From Bacteroidota bacterium (GTDB lineage: Bacteria > Bacteroidota > Bacteroidia > Chitinophagales > Chitinophagaceae): a DNA stretch of 64,000 nt. The translations under genes were made by a program, and so were the position numbers. The DNA lies in NCBI GenBank assembly GCA_016715505.1, contig JADJZY010000033.1, forward strand, positions 62,001-126,000. Direction: 5' to 3'. The notes under the pieces were generated by a model, which worked only from the letters and a program-made list of their open reading frames with translations, did no database searches and was not told where the DNA came from. Positions 55,794 to 64,000 of this stretch are shown here, piece by piece. Numbering within the stretch: position 1 is the stretch's first letter; each line of letters opens with the position of its first letter.

Positions 55794-58194
55794 ATGACCA
55801 AGGCCATTTCTTTGTACCAATTTATTGAACAAAATTACTCCATCAAAGATGTAGGGTTATCGAGAAAGAAGAAAAGGAAGATTACTTCGCTGTATTAAAC
55901 AAGGCACCTGAACTACTTTTCGTAACCACATTTCCTCCACGAGAATGTGGAATAGCTACTTACTCTGTAGACCTCATTCAGGCCATCCAACATCACTTCG
56001 ATGAAACCTTTACCTGCAGTATTTGTGCATTGGAATCCGATACCGAAAAACATAAATATTTAATAAAACCAAAGTACATTTTAAATACAGACAAGGGTTA
56101 TTCCTATGTAAAAAATGTGTTTCGAATCAACAAAAACGATCAAATCCAGATGGTCATCATTCAACATGAGTTTGGATTATTTTCCAATACGGCCAATGAT
56201 TTTATGAAATTCGTTCAGGATATCACTAAACCCATCATTTTCTGTTTTCATACCATTCTACCCCATCCCAACAAAGCCTTGTTGGAACAAGTCCAAAAAT
56301 TAAGTAAAAAGGCGATTGCGCTAATCGTGATGACTGAAAATGCAGCACGCATTCTCATCGAAGAGTATAAAATTCCATCATCGAAAATCAATATTATTCC
56401 ACACGGAACACATTTGGTATTGCCAGTTGATCGGATACAATTAAAACGAACATATGGATTCAAGGACCGAACAATACTATCCACATTTGGTCTCCTTAGC
56501 AGCACCAAAAACATTGAAACCACTTCGCGGGCTTTACCCAAGGTGATTCAAAAACATCCTGACGTAACCTTTTTAGTACTCGGAAAAACACATCCTACCG
56601 TGCAGAAAAATGAGGGGGAAGTGTATCGAAATCAGCTACAAAAACTCGTTCTGGAATTGGAACTTCAAAACAACGTGCAATTCGTGAATGAATTTCTACA
56701 ATTGCCACAACTGCTCAATTATTTACAATTAACGGATATCTATTTGTTCACATCCAAAGATCCCAATCAGGCCGTTAGTGGAACATTCGCCTATGCGATT
56801 AGTTCAGGCTGTCGGGTAATTTCCACACCCATTCCGCATGCCGTAGAAGTTATTGGACATGATAAAGGATTAATTTTTGATTTTGAAAATGCAGAAGAAT
56901 TAAGTCAGGCTATTCTTCATCTCATGAAACACAAACAGCTTCGCGAGGATATTTCATTGAATAGTTCCCAATCCATGGTTTCGACGTCGTGGCAAAATAC
57001 ATCGATATCACATGCCCTACTTTTTGAAAAATTTTTGTCCAAACCTTTTCATTTAAAATACGCATGGCCGGATTTGAAATTAGATCATTTAAAAAGAATG
57101 ACCACAACGGTTGGAATGATTCAATTCGCTAAAAACGCCATACCGGATATCCATTCGGGTTATACCTTAGACGACAATGCCAGAGCACTGATAGTTGCCT
57201 GCGAACAATATAGTATGGCTAAGGATATGGATAGCTTTATGTTGATTCAAACTTATTTTCGATTTGTGAAATTCTGTGCACAATCAGATGGTACCTTTTA
57301 AATTATGTGGATCAATATCAGCATTTCACTTTACAAAATGAACGCGAAAACATTGAAGACTCGACTGGTAGAGCGGTTTGGGCCCTAGGTTATGTTTGTT
57401 CATTAAAGGATATCCTTCCTCGTCAAATGATTTATGAGGCAGAACAAATTCTCGAGAATACCCTCAACCATTTGGAAACCATTTATTCTACTCGGTCGAT
57501 GGCCTTTATCATTAAAGGACTTTATTACCAAAATAATCCTGTATTTAAACCACTGCTTTACCTGCTTGCTATGCGCTTGTATGATATGTATAGGCAAGAA
57601 AAAAAATCAGATTGGATGTGGTTTGAACATCAATTTAGTTATGGAAATAGTCTGCTCCCCGAAGCTATGTTGTGTGCCTTTCACAGCACTCAGGTTGAGG
57701 CATTTAAAATTGTGGCCCTTGAAAGTTTTGATTTCCTCTTATCGAAAACATTCTTTAATGAAAAAATTAAAGTGATACCCAATATTTCCTGGCTATATCC
57801 GGAGAGGATCAATGATATTCCACATGGCGGGGAACAACCCATTGATGTGGCCTATACGATTATGGCTTTGGAAAAATTTTATTATATTTTACCAGATGAA
57901 AAATATCGCAACTATGCCATCCATGCATTTAACTGGTTTTTGGGTGACAATTTTTTACATCAAATGATTTACAACCCCTGTACCGGTGGTTGTCACGATG
58001 GCTTAGAGGCTACCAATGTAAATCTGAATCAAGGCGCAGAATCAACACTGAGCTATCTTATGTCCCGATTTGCTATTGAACGTATGATCCATAGAAAGGT
58101 ACATATGATTCCTCAAACAGAGGTTCAGAAAAAGCTCCGGGAAATACAAGATCATTCAATCCGAATAACTATATCAACGAAACAAGTTTATTGA
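55794..58194 (+). CDS. GT4 glycosyltransferase fused to an alpha/alpha-toroid domain, two frameshifts
   Basis: 800 residues after repair. The ATG at 55794 opens MTKAISLYQFIEQNYSIKDV; one base lost near 55853 moves the frame to VIEKEEKEDYFAVLNKAPEL, followed by LLFVTTFPPRECGIATYSVD, the GT4 N-terminus. The donor domain shows ILSTFGLLSSTKNIETTSRA and SGTFAYAISSGCRVIST. A second loss of one T (T4 at 57296-57299, stop at 57299) is repaired to DGTFLNYVDQYQHFTLQNER. The C-terminal 400 residues (HSGYTLDDNARALIVACEQY, DSTGRAVWALGYVCSLKD, SRFAIERMI) form an alpha/alpha-hairpin domain like those of glycoside hydrolases. Probably makes or handles a mannoside together with the GH130 enzyme encoded 10 bases upstream. 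Confidence 0.82.
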
Positions 58195-58244
58195 ATACCT
58201 GAAGATAAGATCGAGATTCTTTTTAAAGATTTAAATATTACGAT

Positions 58245-59987
58245 TCATTGAAATGCTCTATCTCCAGGTTGAAAAAGATTCGGGACATGAAAAGCATTGA
58301 TCATGGCTCTTTGTTGAACTTCCAAAATCACAATATTCGGTTTAAAGTCTTCAACCAAATCAGGCATAAACGCATAACTCCAAACATATTTAGCCTCCCT
58401 AAAATGCAAATTCAAAAAAGGCATCAGATCATTGCTATATGAATCGCGAAAAACCATCAACTTTAATTGACTCGAATCAAGGGTATGCTCGTTGACGTTA
58501 TTGAATATCATCTCCGCACTTTGCGGAAAGTTCAATGTTTGACTGGGTATTTTTAAATCAATCAGGTACTCCTTCCTTTTATAAACTTCCTCCATACCCA
58601 ACATCGCAGATAAATCACCCCGATTGGTAAAACTATCCCGAATACTTAATTGATGAAATTCAACAGGGGTTAAATTGGGAAAATCCTTTCTGATTTGATC
58701 CATCAGATTTCGATACCCCACCCAGGCGCCGAATAAATTCCAATGGGTATCGGTACTAAAATAGACATCATACAATAGTTTATACTTCATGAGTGAATCG
58801 GTTGGATCGACAATTGTGAAGTTTAATTTTTCTTTCAAGATTTTTTTGTAATAATCCAATCGATCATGTCCGTAGTTTGGAACAATTGAATATTTATCCG
58901 GAAAATTCTCCCGGTAAATACGATCATGGTTGGGAGGCACAATGATATAATACCGAATGCCCCGTTGATTTAACCAGTTTAATCGTTCCTGTAAAATAAA
59001 AACCATTTGATCCATGTCAGCTTGCGTAAACTGATTGATTTTTCGCGCATCACGAATAGCAAAAGGATCATTTTTAAAAAACCATCCATTTTTTCCCATA
59101 ATCACCTGATCGGGCAAAGAAGCTGTTCGAAACAATTTGGCTTTGAAAACAGAGTGAGCGCTGAACAACAAATTCCGGAAAGCAAAATGATCATCAGCAT
59201 AAGCACTTAATACGGCAGGATACTCAAGAATGGTTTTATTGTTCAGGTCATTCAGACTGGCCATGGTTCGGTTTTCATGGCTGACTTTATCCGGAATCCA
59301 TTTGAACAAACTATTGAGTAAAAAAATGATTAATAAACTTAAAAAGCCATAAGCGCTAATGGATAAATGACCCAATTTCTTTCTGGCAGGGATATTTCGA
59401 AGTGTAAACAATTGCATGAAAAAACTCGCCAGAAAGAATGCAAATAAAATAGCCGTCAACCAGCGAAGAAAAAGAATCCACAACATGGAAGGCATAGATT
59501 CACGCATTTGATTAAAAAATTGATCATTCAAGGAAATATGCTTGTTAAGCGTTTTGATTTGAGCAAAGGATTCATTACTTGCGATGAGTTGAGTTTGGTC
59601 CGACAAGATTTCGCCAAGTCCAGAACCTTTCCATTCTCCAATCCATCTTTTGATAAAGCCAATATTCCATTCAGCCTGAATCGATTGGATGAATAGCTCC
59701 TGTATATGAGAATCAGTCCGAATCATCAAATTTTGAAATTGAAATGGATTTTCAAATCGTACATTTTTTTTGGTAAAAAATTGAGAGGCATTCAATAAGA
59801 AGGGCGGTTGAACCTGAATGTTTTTTTCGTTCATTTGATCTGTCATCCTCAACTCTACACTCCCTGAATGCATAGATCGAAGAGAAATATCGACATGTAA
59901 AACCGGTTTAAACAAATAACCCGATAGAAAGTAAATACCTCCTAAAGCTATGAGCCAAATGATGATATAGGTCCCTTTTTTACTCAA
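58245..59987 (-). CDS. AlgX/AlgJ-like SGNH O-acetyltransferase component
   Basis: 580 residues. An N-terminal transmembrane helix, a soluble part, then a second block of about four helices near residues 165-250, and a periplasmic SGNH domain. The catalytic residues are seen in FSTDTHWNLFGAWVGYRN (Asp and His) and KLMVFRDSYSNDLMPFL (Ser). AlgX/AlgJ-type proteins transfer acetyl groups to a polysaccharide, taking them from a membrane MBOAT partner, which is encoded immediately upstream with a 4-base overlap (ATGA). Target glycan unknown; the exported polysaccharide of this window is a candidate. Confidence 0.88.
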   Translation of the reverse strand: MSKKGTYIIIWLIALGGIYFLSGYLFKPVLHVDISLRSMHSGSVELRMTDQMNEKNIQVQPPFLLNASQFFTKKNVRFENPFQFQNLMIRTDSHIQELFIQSIQAEWNIGFIKRWIGEWKGSGLGEILSDQTQLIASNESFAQIKTLNKHISLNDQFFNQMRESMPSMLWILFLRWLTAILFAFFLASFFMQLFTLRNIPARKKLGHLSISAYGFLSLLIIFLLNSLFKWIPDKVSHENRTMASLNDLNNKTILEYPAVLSAYADDHFAFRNLLFSAHSVFKAKLFRTASLPDQVIMGKNGWFFKNDPFAIRDARKINQFTQADMDQMVFILQERLNWLNQRGIRYYIIVPPNHDRIYRENFPDKYSIVPNYGHDRLDYYKKILKEKLNFTIVDPTDSLMKYKLLYDVYFSTDTHWNLFGAWVGYRNLMDQIRKDFPNLTPVEFHQLSIRDSFTNRGDLSAMLGMEEVYKRKEYLIDLKIPSQTLNFPQSAEMIFNNVNEHTLDSSQLKLMVFRDSYSNDLMPFLNLHFREAKYVWSYAFMPDLVEDFKPNIVILEVQQRAMINAFHVPNLFQPGDRAFQ

Positions 59988-61400
59988 AACTTAAAATAAA
60001 TGAATGGATTATAGGTTGAAGCAGACATGATACTTAATGTAATCAAAAACAACAATAAAAGGTTAAATTGGCTAACACCTAAACTGAACCACCTTTTCGA
60101 CATCCATAACTGCACCAGGGGAATTTGATGCAAAGGCCAGGCAAAAACAATAGAAAGTACAAGCGCCAACCAAAGATCTGCGGTCATAAAATATTGGATG
60201 GTATATAGGCCCGACCAGCTACGATCCCACAAAAAGGCTTTGGCAAACACTTCAGGGAGAATTTGAATATCCTCAATTTTAAAAATGATGATGGCCGTAC
60301 AAAATAGAAACATGGCATAAATATTTCCCGGAACAAAATGCCATTTTTTAATCCACTTACCCCAGACTCCTTTTTCAAGCATGAGAAAAATTCCGGTAAA
60401 AATCCCCCACAACAAACAATTCCATGAAGCCCCAATGCCAAAATCCGGTTAAGGCAAATACAAAAAACAAATGCAAATAAGTTCTAAATACACCCTTCTG
60501 ATTACCTCTAATGGGTATGTAAACATAGTTTCGAAAAAAATCGGTCAGACTAATATGCCACCTACGCCATAATTCGCTAAATGAAGTTGAGAAAAATGGA
60601 AAATTGAAGTTCTCATGAAAATGAAACCCCATGATACGCGCCATACCAATAGCCATATCCGAATACCCGGAGAAATCGTAATAGATTTGATAGGCAAAAG
60701 CAATCGCACCAAACCAAATGAGCGAAGCATGCATATCGGTGATTCCTAATGCAAAAATCTCGTCCGAAATGCGACCCAATGAATTTGCTAAAATGATTTT
60801 TTTTGCAAGGCCGATAATAAATCGTCTCACGCCTAATCGAATACCTTCTGCGTTGATTTCCCGCTGTTCAATTTGCGCATCGACATCCGCATATCGAACA
60901 ATAGGACCTGCAATCAATTGAGGGAAATACAAGATATAAAGTCCCACATGCATGAGATTTTGACTGGATTTTGTTTCACGCCGATATACATCCACCACAT
61001 AGGTCAGGCCTTGAAAAGTAAAAAACGAAATTCCCAGCGGAAGATGCACCATTTCCTGCTCCGAAAGTCTTGGACATAAACCCCATTCAAAGAGTATTTC
61101 ATTGATAAAAAAATTGTAATACTTAAAATAGGCCAACAAAGAAAGATTGAGTAAAACACCGACAAAAAGAATCAAATTCCGTTGATTGGGAAAACGGTCC
61201 ATCCCCAAAGCTGTAAAGTAATTACTGAGGATGCAAAACAAAATCACCAATGCATAGGCTTTTTCACCCCAGAAGTAGAATAAAAGGCTCATCACGAACA
61301 GAACCATATTCATCAATGGGATATTATTTCGCCAAATCAGGCAAATCAGTAATACGATAGGTAAGAAGTAAAATAAAAATATGGGGGAACTAAATACCAT
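59984..61400 (-). CDS. MBOAT family O-acyltransferase (AlgI-like), one frameshift
   Basis: 471 residues after repair. The first frame has FSGYSDMAIGMARIMGFHFH, LWRRWHISLTDFFRNYVYIP and then FWHWGFMELFVVGDFYRNFS, a break at an extra T (plus strand A2 at 60434-60435). Removing it gives FWHGASWNCLLWGIFTGIFLM, the catalytic His region of AlgI-type enzymes, and joins the C-terminal 143 residues. About 11 transmembrane helices. It passes acetyl groups across the inner membrane to the AlgX-like protein encoded next, for decoration of a surface polysaccharide. First gene of the leftward pair. Confidence 0.88.
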
Positions 61401-61493
61401 GAAAGGTAAATGTAATAAAGGCCCTTTAAATATTCAGGGCTTGATTCAGGATTCAGGAAATTTTACTTTGTCTTTCATTTTAAATTTGAAATG

Positions 61494-61501
61494 TACATTT
61501 G
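61494..61501 (+). promoter_or_regulatory. metF promoter -7 element
   Basis: TACATTTG matches TAnnTTTG and ends 6 bases before the metF ATG at 61508. A TTTG at 61467-61470 is 23 bases upstream, a little far. Transcription would begin at or next to the start codon. Confidence 0.5.
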
Positions 61502-61507
61502 CGCTTC

Positions 61508-62464
61508 ATGAAAGTTACAGAACATATCAAAGCAGCCCAAGGCAAACCCCTCTTCTCTTTTGAAATACTGCCACCGGTTAAAGGAAAAAGCATTGATTCA
61601 ATCTTTACGGTGCTCGATCCGCTCATGGAATTTAAACCTTCTTTTATCAATGTAACTTATCACCGTTCCGAACAGGTTTATAAGAAAAAATCAGATGGCT
61701 CCTTTGACTTGATTGATATCCGGAAACGTCCGGGTACAGTTGGCATTTGTGCAGCCTTGATGAACCATTATAAGATAGATGCCGTTCCCCATTTGATTTG
61801 TGGTGGATTTTCCAAAGATGAAACCGAAAATGCCCTGATCGATTTGAACTTTTTGGGTATCGATAATGTTTTGGCCCTGCGCGGAGACCCTCCAAAAAAC
61901 ACCAAATACTTTCAATCACATCCACAAGGACACCATTATGCCATTGACTTGGTGAAACAAATTGAAAAACTCAATCGGGGTATTTATGTTGAAGAAGAAA
62001 TTTCAGATGGTGGTAAAACAGATTTTTGTATTGGTGTCGCCGGTTATCCCGAAAAGCACTATGAAAGCCCGAATCCTGATTTAGACCTCATGCATTTAAA
62101 AAGTAAGATTGATGCTGGCGCTGATTACATCACCACTCAAATGTTTTTTGACAATCAGAAATACCATCATTTTGTAGATCGTTGTCGGCAAATGGATATC
62201 CTCGCTCCGATTATTCCGGGTTTGAAGCCGATTACCAGTATGAAACAACTGAGTGGAATTCCCTCTATTTTTCATGTGGATATTCCCAGTGATTTGGCAG
62301 TCGAATTGATGAAGTGTAAAAACGAAAAAGATGCTGAAAAGGTAGGCACGGAGTGGTTAATCATGCAAACAAAAGACTTAATCGCTTCTGGGGCTCCGGT
62401 TATCCATTTTTATACCTTAGGCAAACCACAGGTAGTTTATAATGTAATGAAAGCGATCGTTTAA
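61508..62464 (+). CDS. metF: 5,10-methylenetetrahydrofolate reductase
   Basis: 318 residues from the ATG at 61508 (MKVTEHIKAAQGKPLFSFEI). It is an FAD-dependent TIM barrel with FSFEILPPVKGK (catalytic Glu), FINVTYHRSEQ, NVLALRGDPPK, GVAGYPEKHYESPN and GADYITTQMFFDN, all as in MetF. It reduces methylene-THF to methyl-THF for methionine synthesis. The frame can start at a TTG (61499), but this is part of the TACATTTG promoter element (61494-61501), so the ATG is preferred. The expected transcription start is then at about 61507, which would make the message leaderless. Confidence 0.96.
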   Translation: MKVTEHIKAAQGKPLFSFEILPPVKGKSIDSIFTVLDPLMEFKPSFINVTYHRSEQVYKKKSDGSFDLIDIRKRPGTVGICAALMNHYKIDAVPHLICGGFSKDETENALIDLNFLGIDNVLALRGDPPKNTKYFQSHPQGHHYAIDLVKQIEKLNRGIYVEEEISDGGKTDFCIGVAGYPEKHYESPNPDLDLMHLKSKIDAGADYITTQMFFDNQKYHHFVDRCRQMDILAPIIPGLKPITSMKQLSGIPSIFHVDIPSDLAVELMKCKNEKDAEKVGTEWLIMQTKDLIASGAPVIHFYTLGKPQVVYNVMKAIV

Positions 62465-62725
62465 ATTGGGTCTACTGAATAACGTAAAAATACTTTACGG
62501 GCTAAGGTTAAAGCCTCAAGGAGCTTGTATTAAGTGCAAGGTCCAATTTCAGTTTTTCGAGAGTTCAGACTTGAAAAGTTTGCACTTCGAACACTATAAT
62601 TTACTACTCGCTTTCATCTCCAAAATCGGCGTCATCCTCTGAGCCGTGGCCATCAGGCCTACGTCTCAAAGGTTTCCTGGGCGTTGGAGTTATTCAGGAG
62701 ACCCTAAATAGGGCTACCTGAATAA
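62465..62725. other. Intergenic region between convergent genes
   Basis: 261 bases without a recognised gene. A weak hairpin CGTAAA (62483-62488) with TTTACG (62494-62499) lies just after metF; a strong inverted repeat closes the region at 62688-62727. The middle part reads as unstructured. Confidence 0.5.
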
Positions 62726-62727
62726 CT
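62688..62727. repeat. Nested inverted repeat at the end of the ABC-2 permease gene
   Basis: AGTTATTCAGG (62688-62698) pairs perfectly with CCTGAATAACT (62717-62727) over 11 bp, and within the loop CCCTA (62702-62706) pairs with TAGGG (62709-62713). It reaches into the stop codon of the permease gene. There is no T-run on either strand, so it is not a simple terminator. Confidence 0.65.
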
Positions 62728-64000
62728 AAACCAAACCGCTTTGTTTTCGCTCGGTGTACCAGGCCATCCACATCGCCGCAGCAGATAATAACATCAATAC
62801 AGAAACAGGCATCAGCAAATCCGAAAGTGAACCTTGTCTGAGCAGTAAAGTATTGATGCCTTCCAGACTCCAACGCATGGGCGATAATACCGAAAGTACT
62901 TTTAAGGAATCCGGTAATACTTCGAGTGGAACCCATATCCCGCCAATGGCAGAAAGTATGACCACCGAAACGGCTGCAACCGGTAATGCCTGACTGGTTG
63001 TTTTGAAAACAGTACCCACCAAAATTCCAAAAGCTGTCGCACAAGATGCAATTGAAATCACAATGAATGGAAGAAAAAGCGCAGCCTGACCCAATTGTAA
63101 GGCATCTAAACCCAGCAAAGGCATGGCATAAACACCTACCAAAACCATCAATGCGAACTGAACACAGCCCAGTAAAACATAAAACAACATTTTACCCATG
63201 AGCAAATGAAAAAATGGTCCGGGTATACTTTTTAAACGATTCCAGCTTCCACCCTTTCGCTCTGCAATCATGTTTTCGCTGATGATAATCACCATAAAAA
63301 ACATCCCAAAAATGGCCCATGCGGGTACATTGTGTTGAACAGAATTACTTTTTTCTATCCCCGAAGATTGTTGATGCAACTGCATTTCTTTGACACCCAC
63401 CGAACGGAGTTGTTTTTCGATATCCAGTTTCTTGCTCGTATCGGCCTGCCCACTCAAAGCACTGATCCGATCCATGATGATATCAAATTGTACCCTTGTG
63501 GTAAACTTCTCCAGGGCATTCACAATAGCAATACGAAAAGCAGGTTTACTCACCGGGTCAAATACGATTTGAATATTAATTCCTTCCCGGGCTTCACGAT
63601 GCGGCAAACTTCCGGGTATTCCCATGTGTTTACCCATTTCATTGGCAATTAAATTGGCACTATTGTATATTTCGGAACTAACGCCTTTCGGAATCATGAT
63701 GGCCAGTTGATATTTACCGGCTTTGATTTCCGATAAAATAGTCATGGAATCCAGTGCCTGATTCTGATGTTGACGAATTAATGTAAACTGACCACTTTCT
63801 TCCAAACCCTTTTGAATGGCCTGAGATATTTTACCCTGATCCTGATCAAAAATCAAGGCTTCAAACTTTCGGTTTTTATAATCTTTAAATGGAGCATCCT
63901 GTACCAAAGCCATGATACTGATGAGTAAAACAGGCATGAGAAATAGAAGGGATAAGCCCCCCAAATCTCTTCGCATTAAATGCCACTCCTTGATATATGT
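62726..64000 (-). CDS. ABC-2 type transporter permease (5' end beyond the window)
   Basis: At least 424 residues; an internal ATG at 63976 would give 416, but the frame is open to the window end and reads TYIKEWHLMRRDLGGLSLLF, so the true start lies outside. Topology of the YhhJ/DrrB-like ABC-2 class: helix 1 (LSLLFLMPVLLISIMALVQ), a large periplasmic domain of about 200 residues (FEALIFDQDQGKISQAIQKG), then five helices from VPAWAIFGMFFMVIIISENM, with the conserved RLKSIPGPFFHLLMGKM and GGIWVPLEVLPDSLKVLSVL. It probably exports a hydrophobic compound or lipid with an ATPase encoded beyond the window. Confidence 0.88.
   Translation of the reverse strand, partial: TYIKEWHLMRRDLGGLSLLFLMPVLLISIMALVQDAPFKDYKNRKFEALIFDQDQGKISQAIQKGLEESGQFTLIRQHQNQALDSMTILSEIKAGKYQLAIMIPKGVSSEIYNSANLIANEMGKHMGIPGSLPHREAREGINIQIVFDPVSKPAFRIAIVNALEKFTTRVQFDIIMDRISALSGQADTSKKLDIEKQLRSVGVKEMQLHQQSSGIEKSNSVQHNVPAWAIFGMFFMVIIISENMIAERKGGSWNRLKSIPGPFFHLLMGKMLFYVLLGCVQFALMVLVGVYAMPLLGLDALQLGQAALFLPFIVISIASCATAFGILVGTVFKTTSQALPVAAVSVVILSAIGGIWVPLEVLPDSLKVLSVLSPMRWSLEGINTLLLRQGSLSDLLMPVSVLMLLSAAAMWMAWYTERKQSGLV

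Noticed and set aside
1..64000. tRNA, rRNA, CRISPR arrays, insertion sequences, prophage
   Set aside because: Looked for in the intergenic regions and on both strands by eye; nothing convincing was found.

Overview
The window is from a bacterium of the phylum Bacteroidota, probably of the Chitinophagia/Saprospiria kind. The grounds are several good matches to the Bacteroidota promoter (TTTG, 19 bases, TAnnTTTG), the absence of clear Shine-Dalgarno sites, a TonB-dependent receptor, a single-chain SecDF, a GlmU-like LbH protein, an AraC regulator with an HMA-like front half, and several conserved proteins typical of the phylum. The base composition is that of a moderately AT-rich genome, except for one abnormal G/C block at 32833-33040. 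No tRNA, rRNA, CRISPR array, insertion sequence or prophage was recognised.

Layout. 1-8000 is housekeeping: a phosphohexomutase, a lipoprotein, a transaldolase-like aldolase, thioredoxin, a large structured intergenic element and dnaE. 8152-11158 is a divergent GT2 and polytopic membrane protein pair. 11952-16730 is a small type II fatty-acid/polyketide-like locus: ACP, active KS, a KS-like protein lacking the catalytic Cys, a second active KS, a secreted protein and a FabZ-like dehydratase, with no ketoreductase in sight. It resembles part of an aryl polyene/flexirubin-type cluster. A PIN-type toxin-antitoxin pair (16922-17558) follows, then a three-gene operon (small membrane protein, GlmU-like, B12-radical SAM). 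21527-23541 holds a PhaE/phasin-like protein divergent from a MaoC/PhaJ-like hydratase, which points to polyhydroxyalkanoate metabolism. 23748-25877 is rplK-rplA-rplJ-rplL with its own promoter and terminator. Then come an orphan CoA-transferase B subunit, infC, an RRM protein, a small His/Arg-rich secreted protein, secDF, a hotdog protein and dapD. 34022-37865 is a phosphate uptake module (PiT permease, PhoU-like partner, divergent OprP-like porin). 39732-47634 is a surface polysaccharide locus: ligase/polymerase, two GT4, an ABC-2 exporter and a giant multi-GT protein. 48568-52775 is a TonB receptor plus Nramp-UspA operon under a promoter that carries a perfect 16-bp palindrome. 53439-58194 holds AraC, cupin, GH130 and a GT4-toroid fusion. 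58245-61400 is an O-acetylation pair (AlgX-like and MBOAT), followed by metF and an ABC-2 permease cut by the window end.

The most striking property of the window is that at least ten genes, including the essential dnaE and the important secDF, are each interrupted by one or two single-base frameshifts, mostly in short homopolymers. All become full length with one-base repairs, and the repaired lengths are all whole numbers of codons. Together with the G/C homopolymer block and an exporter permease lacking about 100 internal residues, this most likely reflects uncorrected sequencing indels in a draft or metagenomic assembly. Transcriptional slippage or real gene decay are weaker alternatives. 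Frameshifted genes are listed once, over their full reconstructed span.
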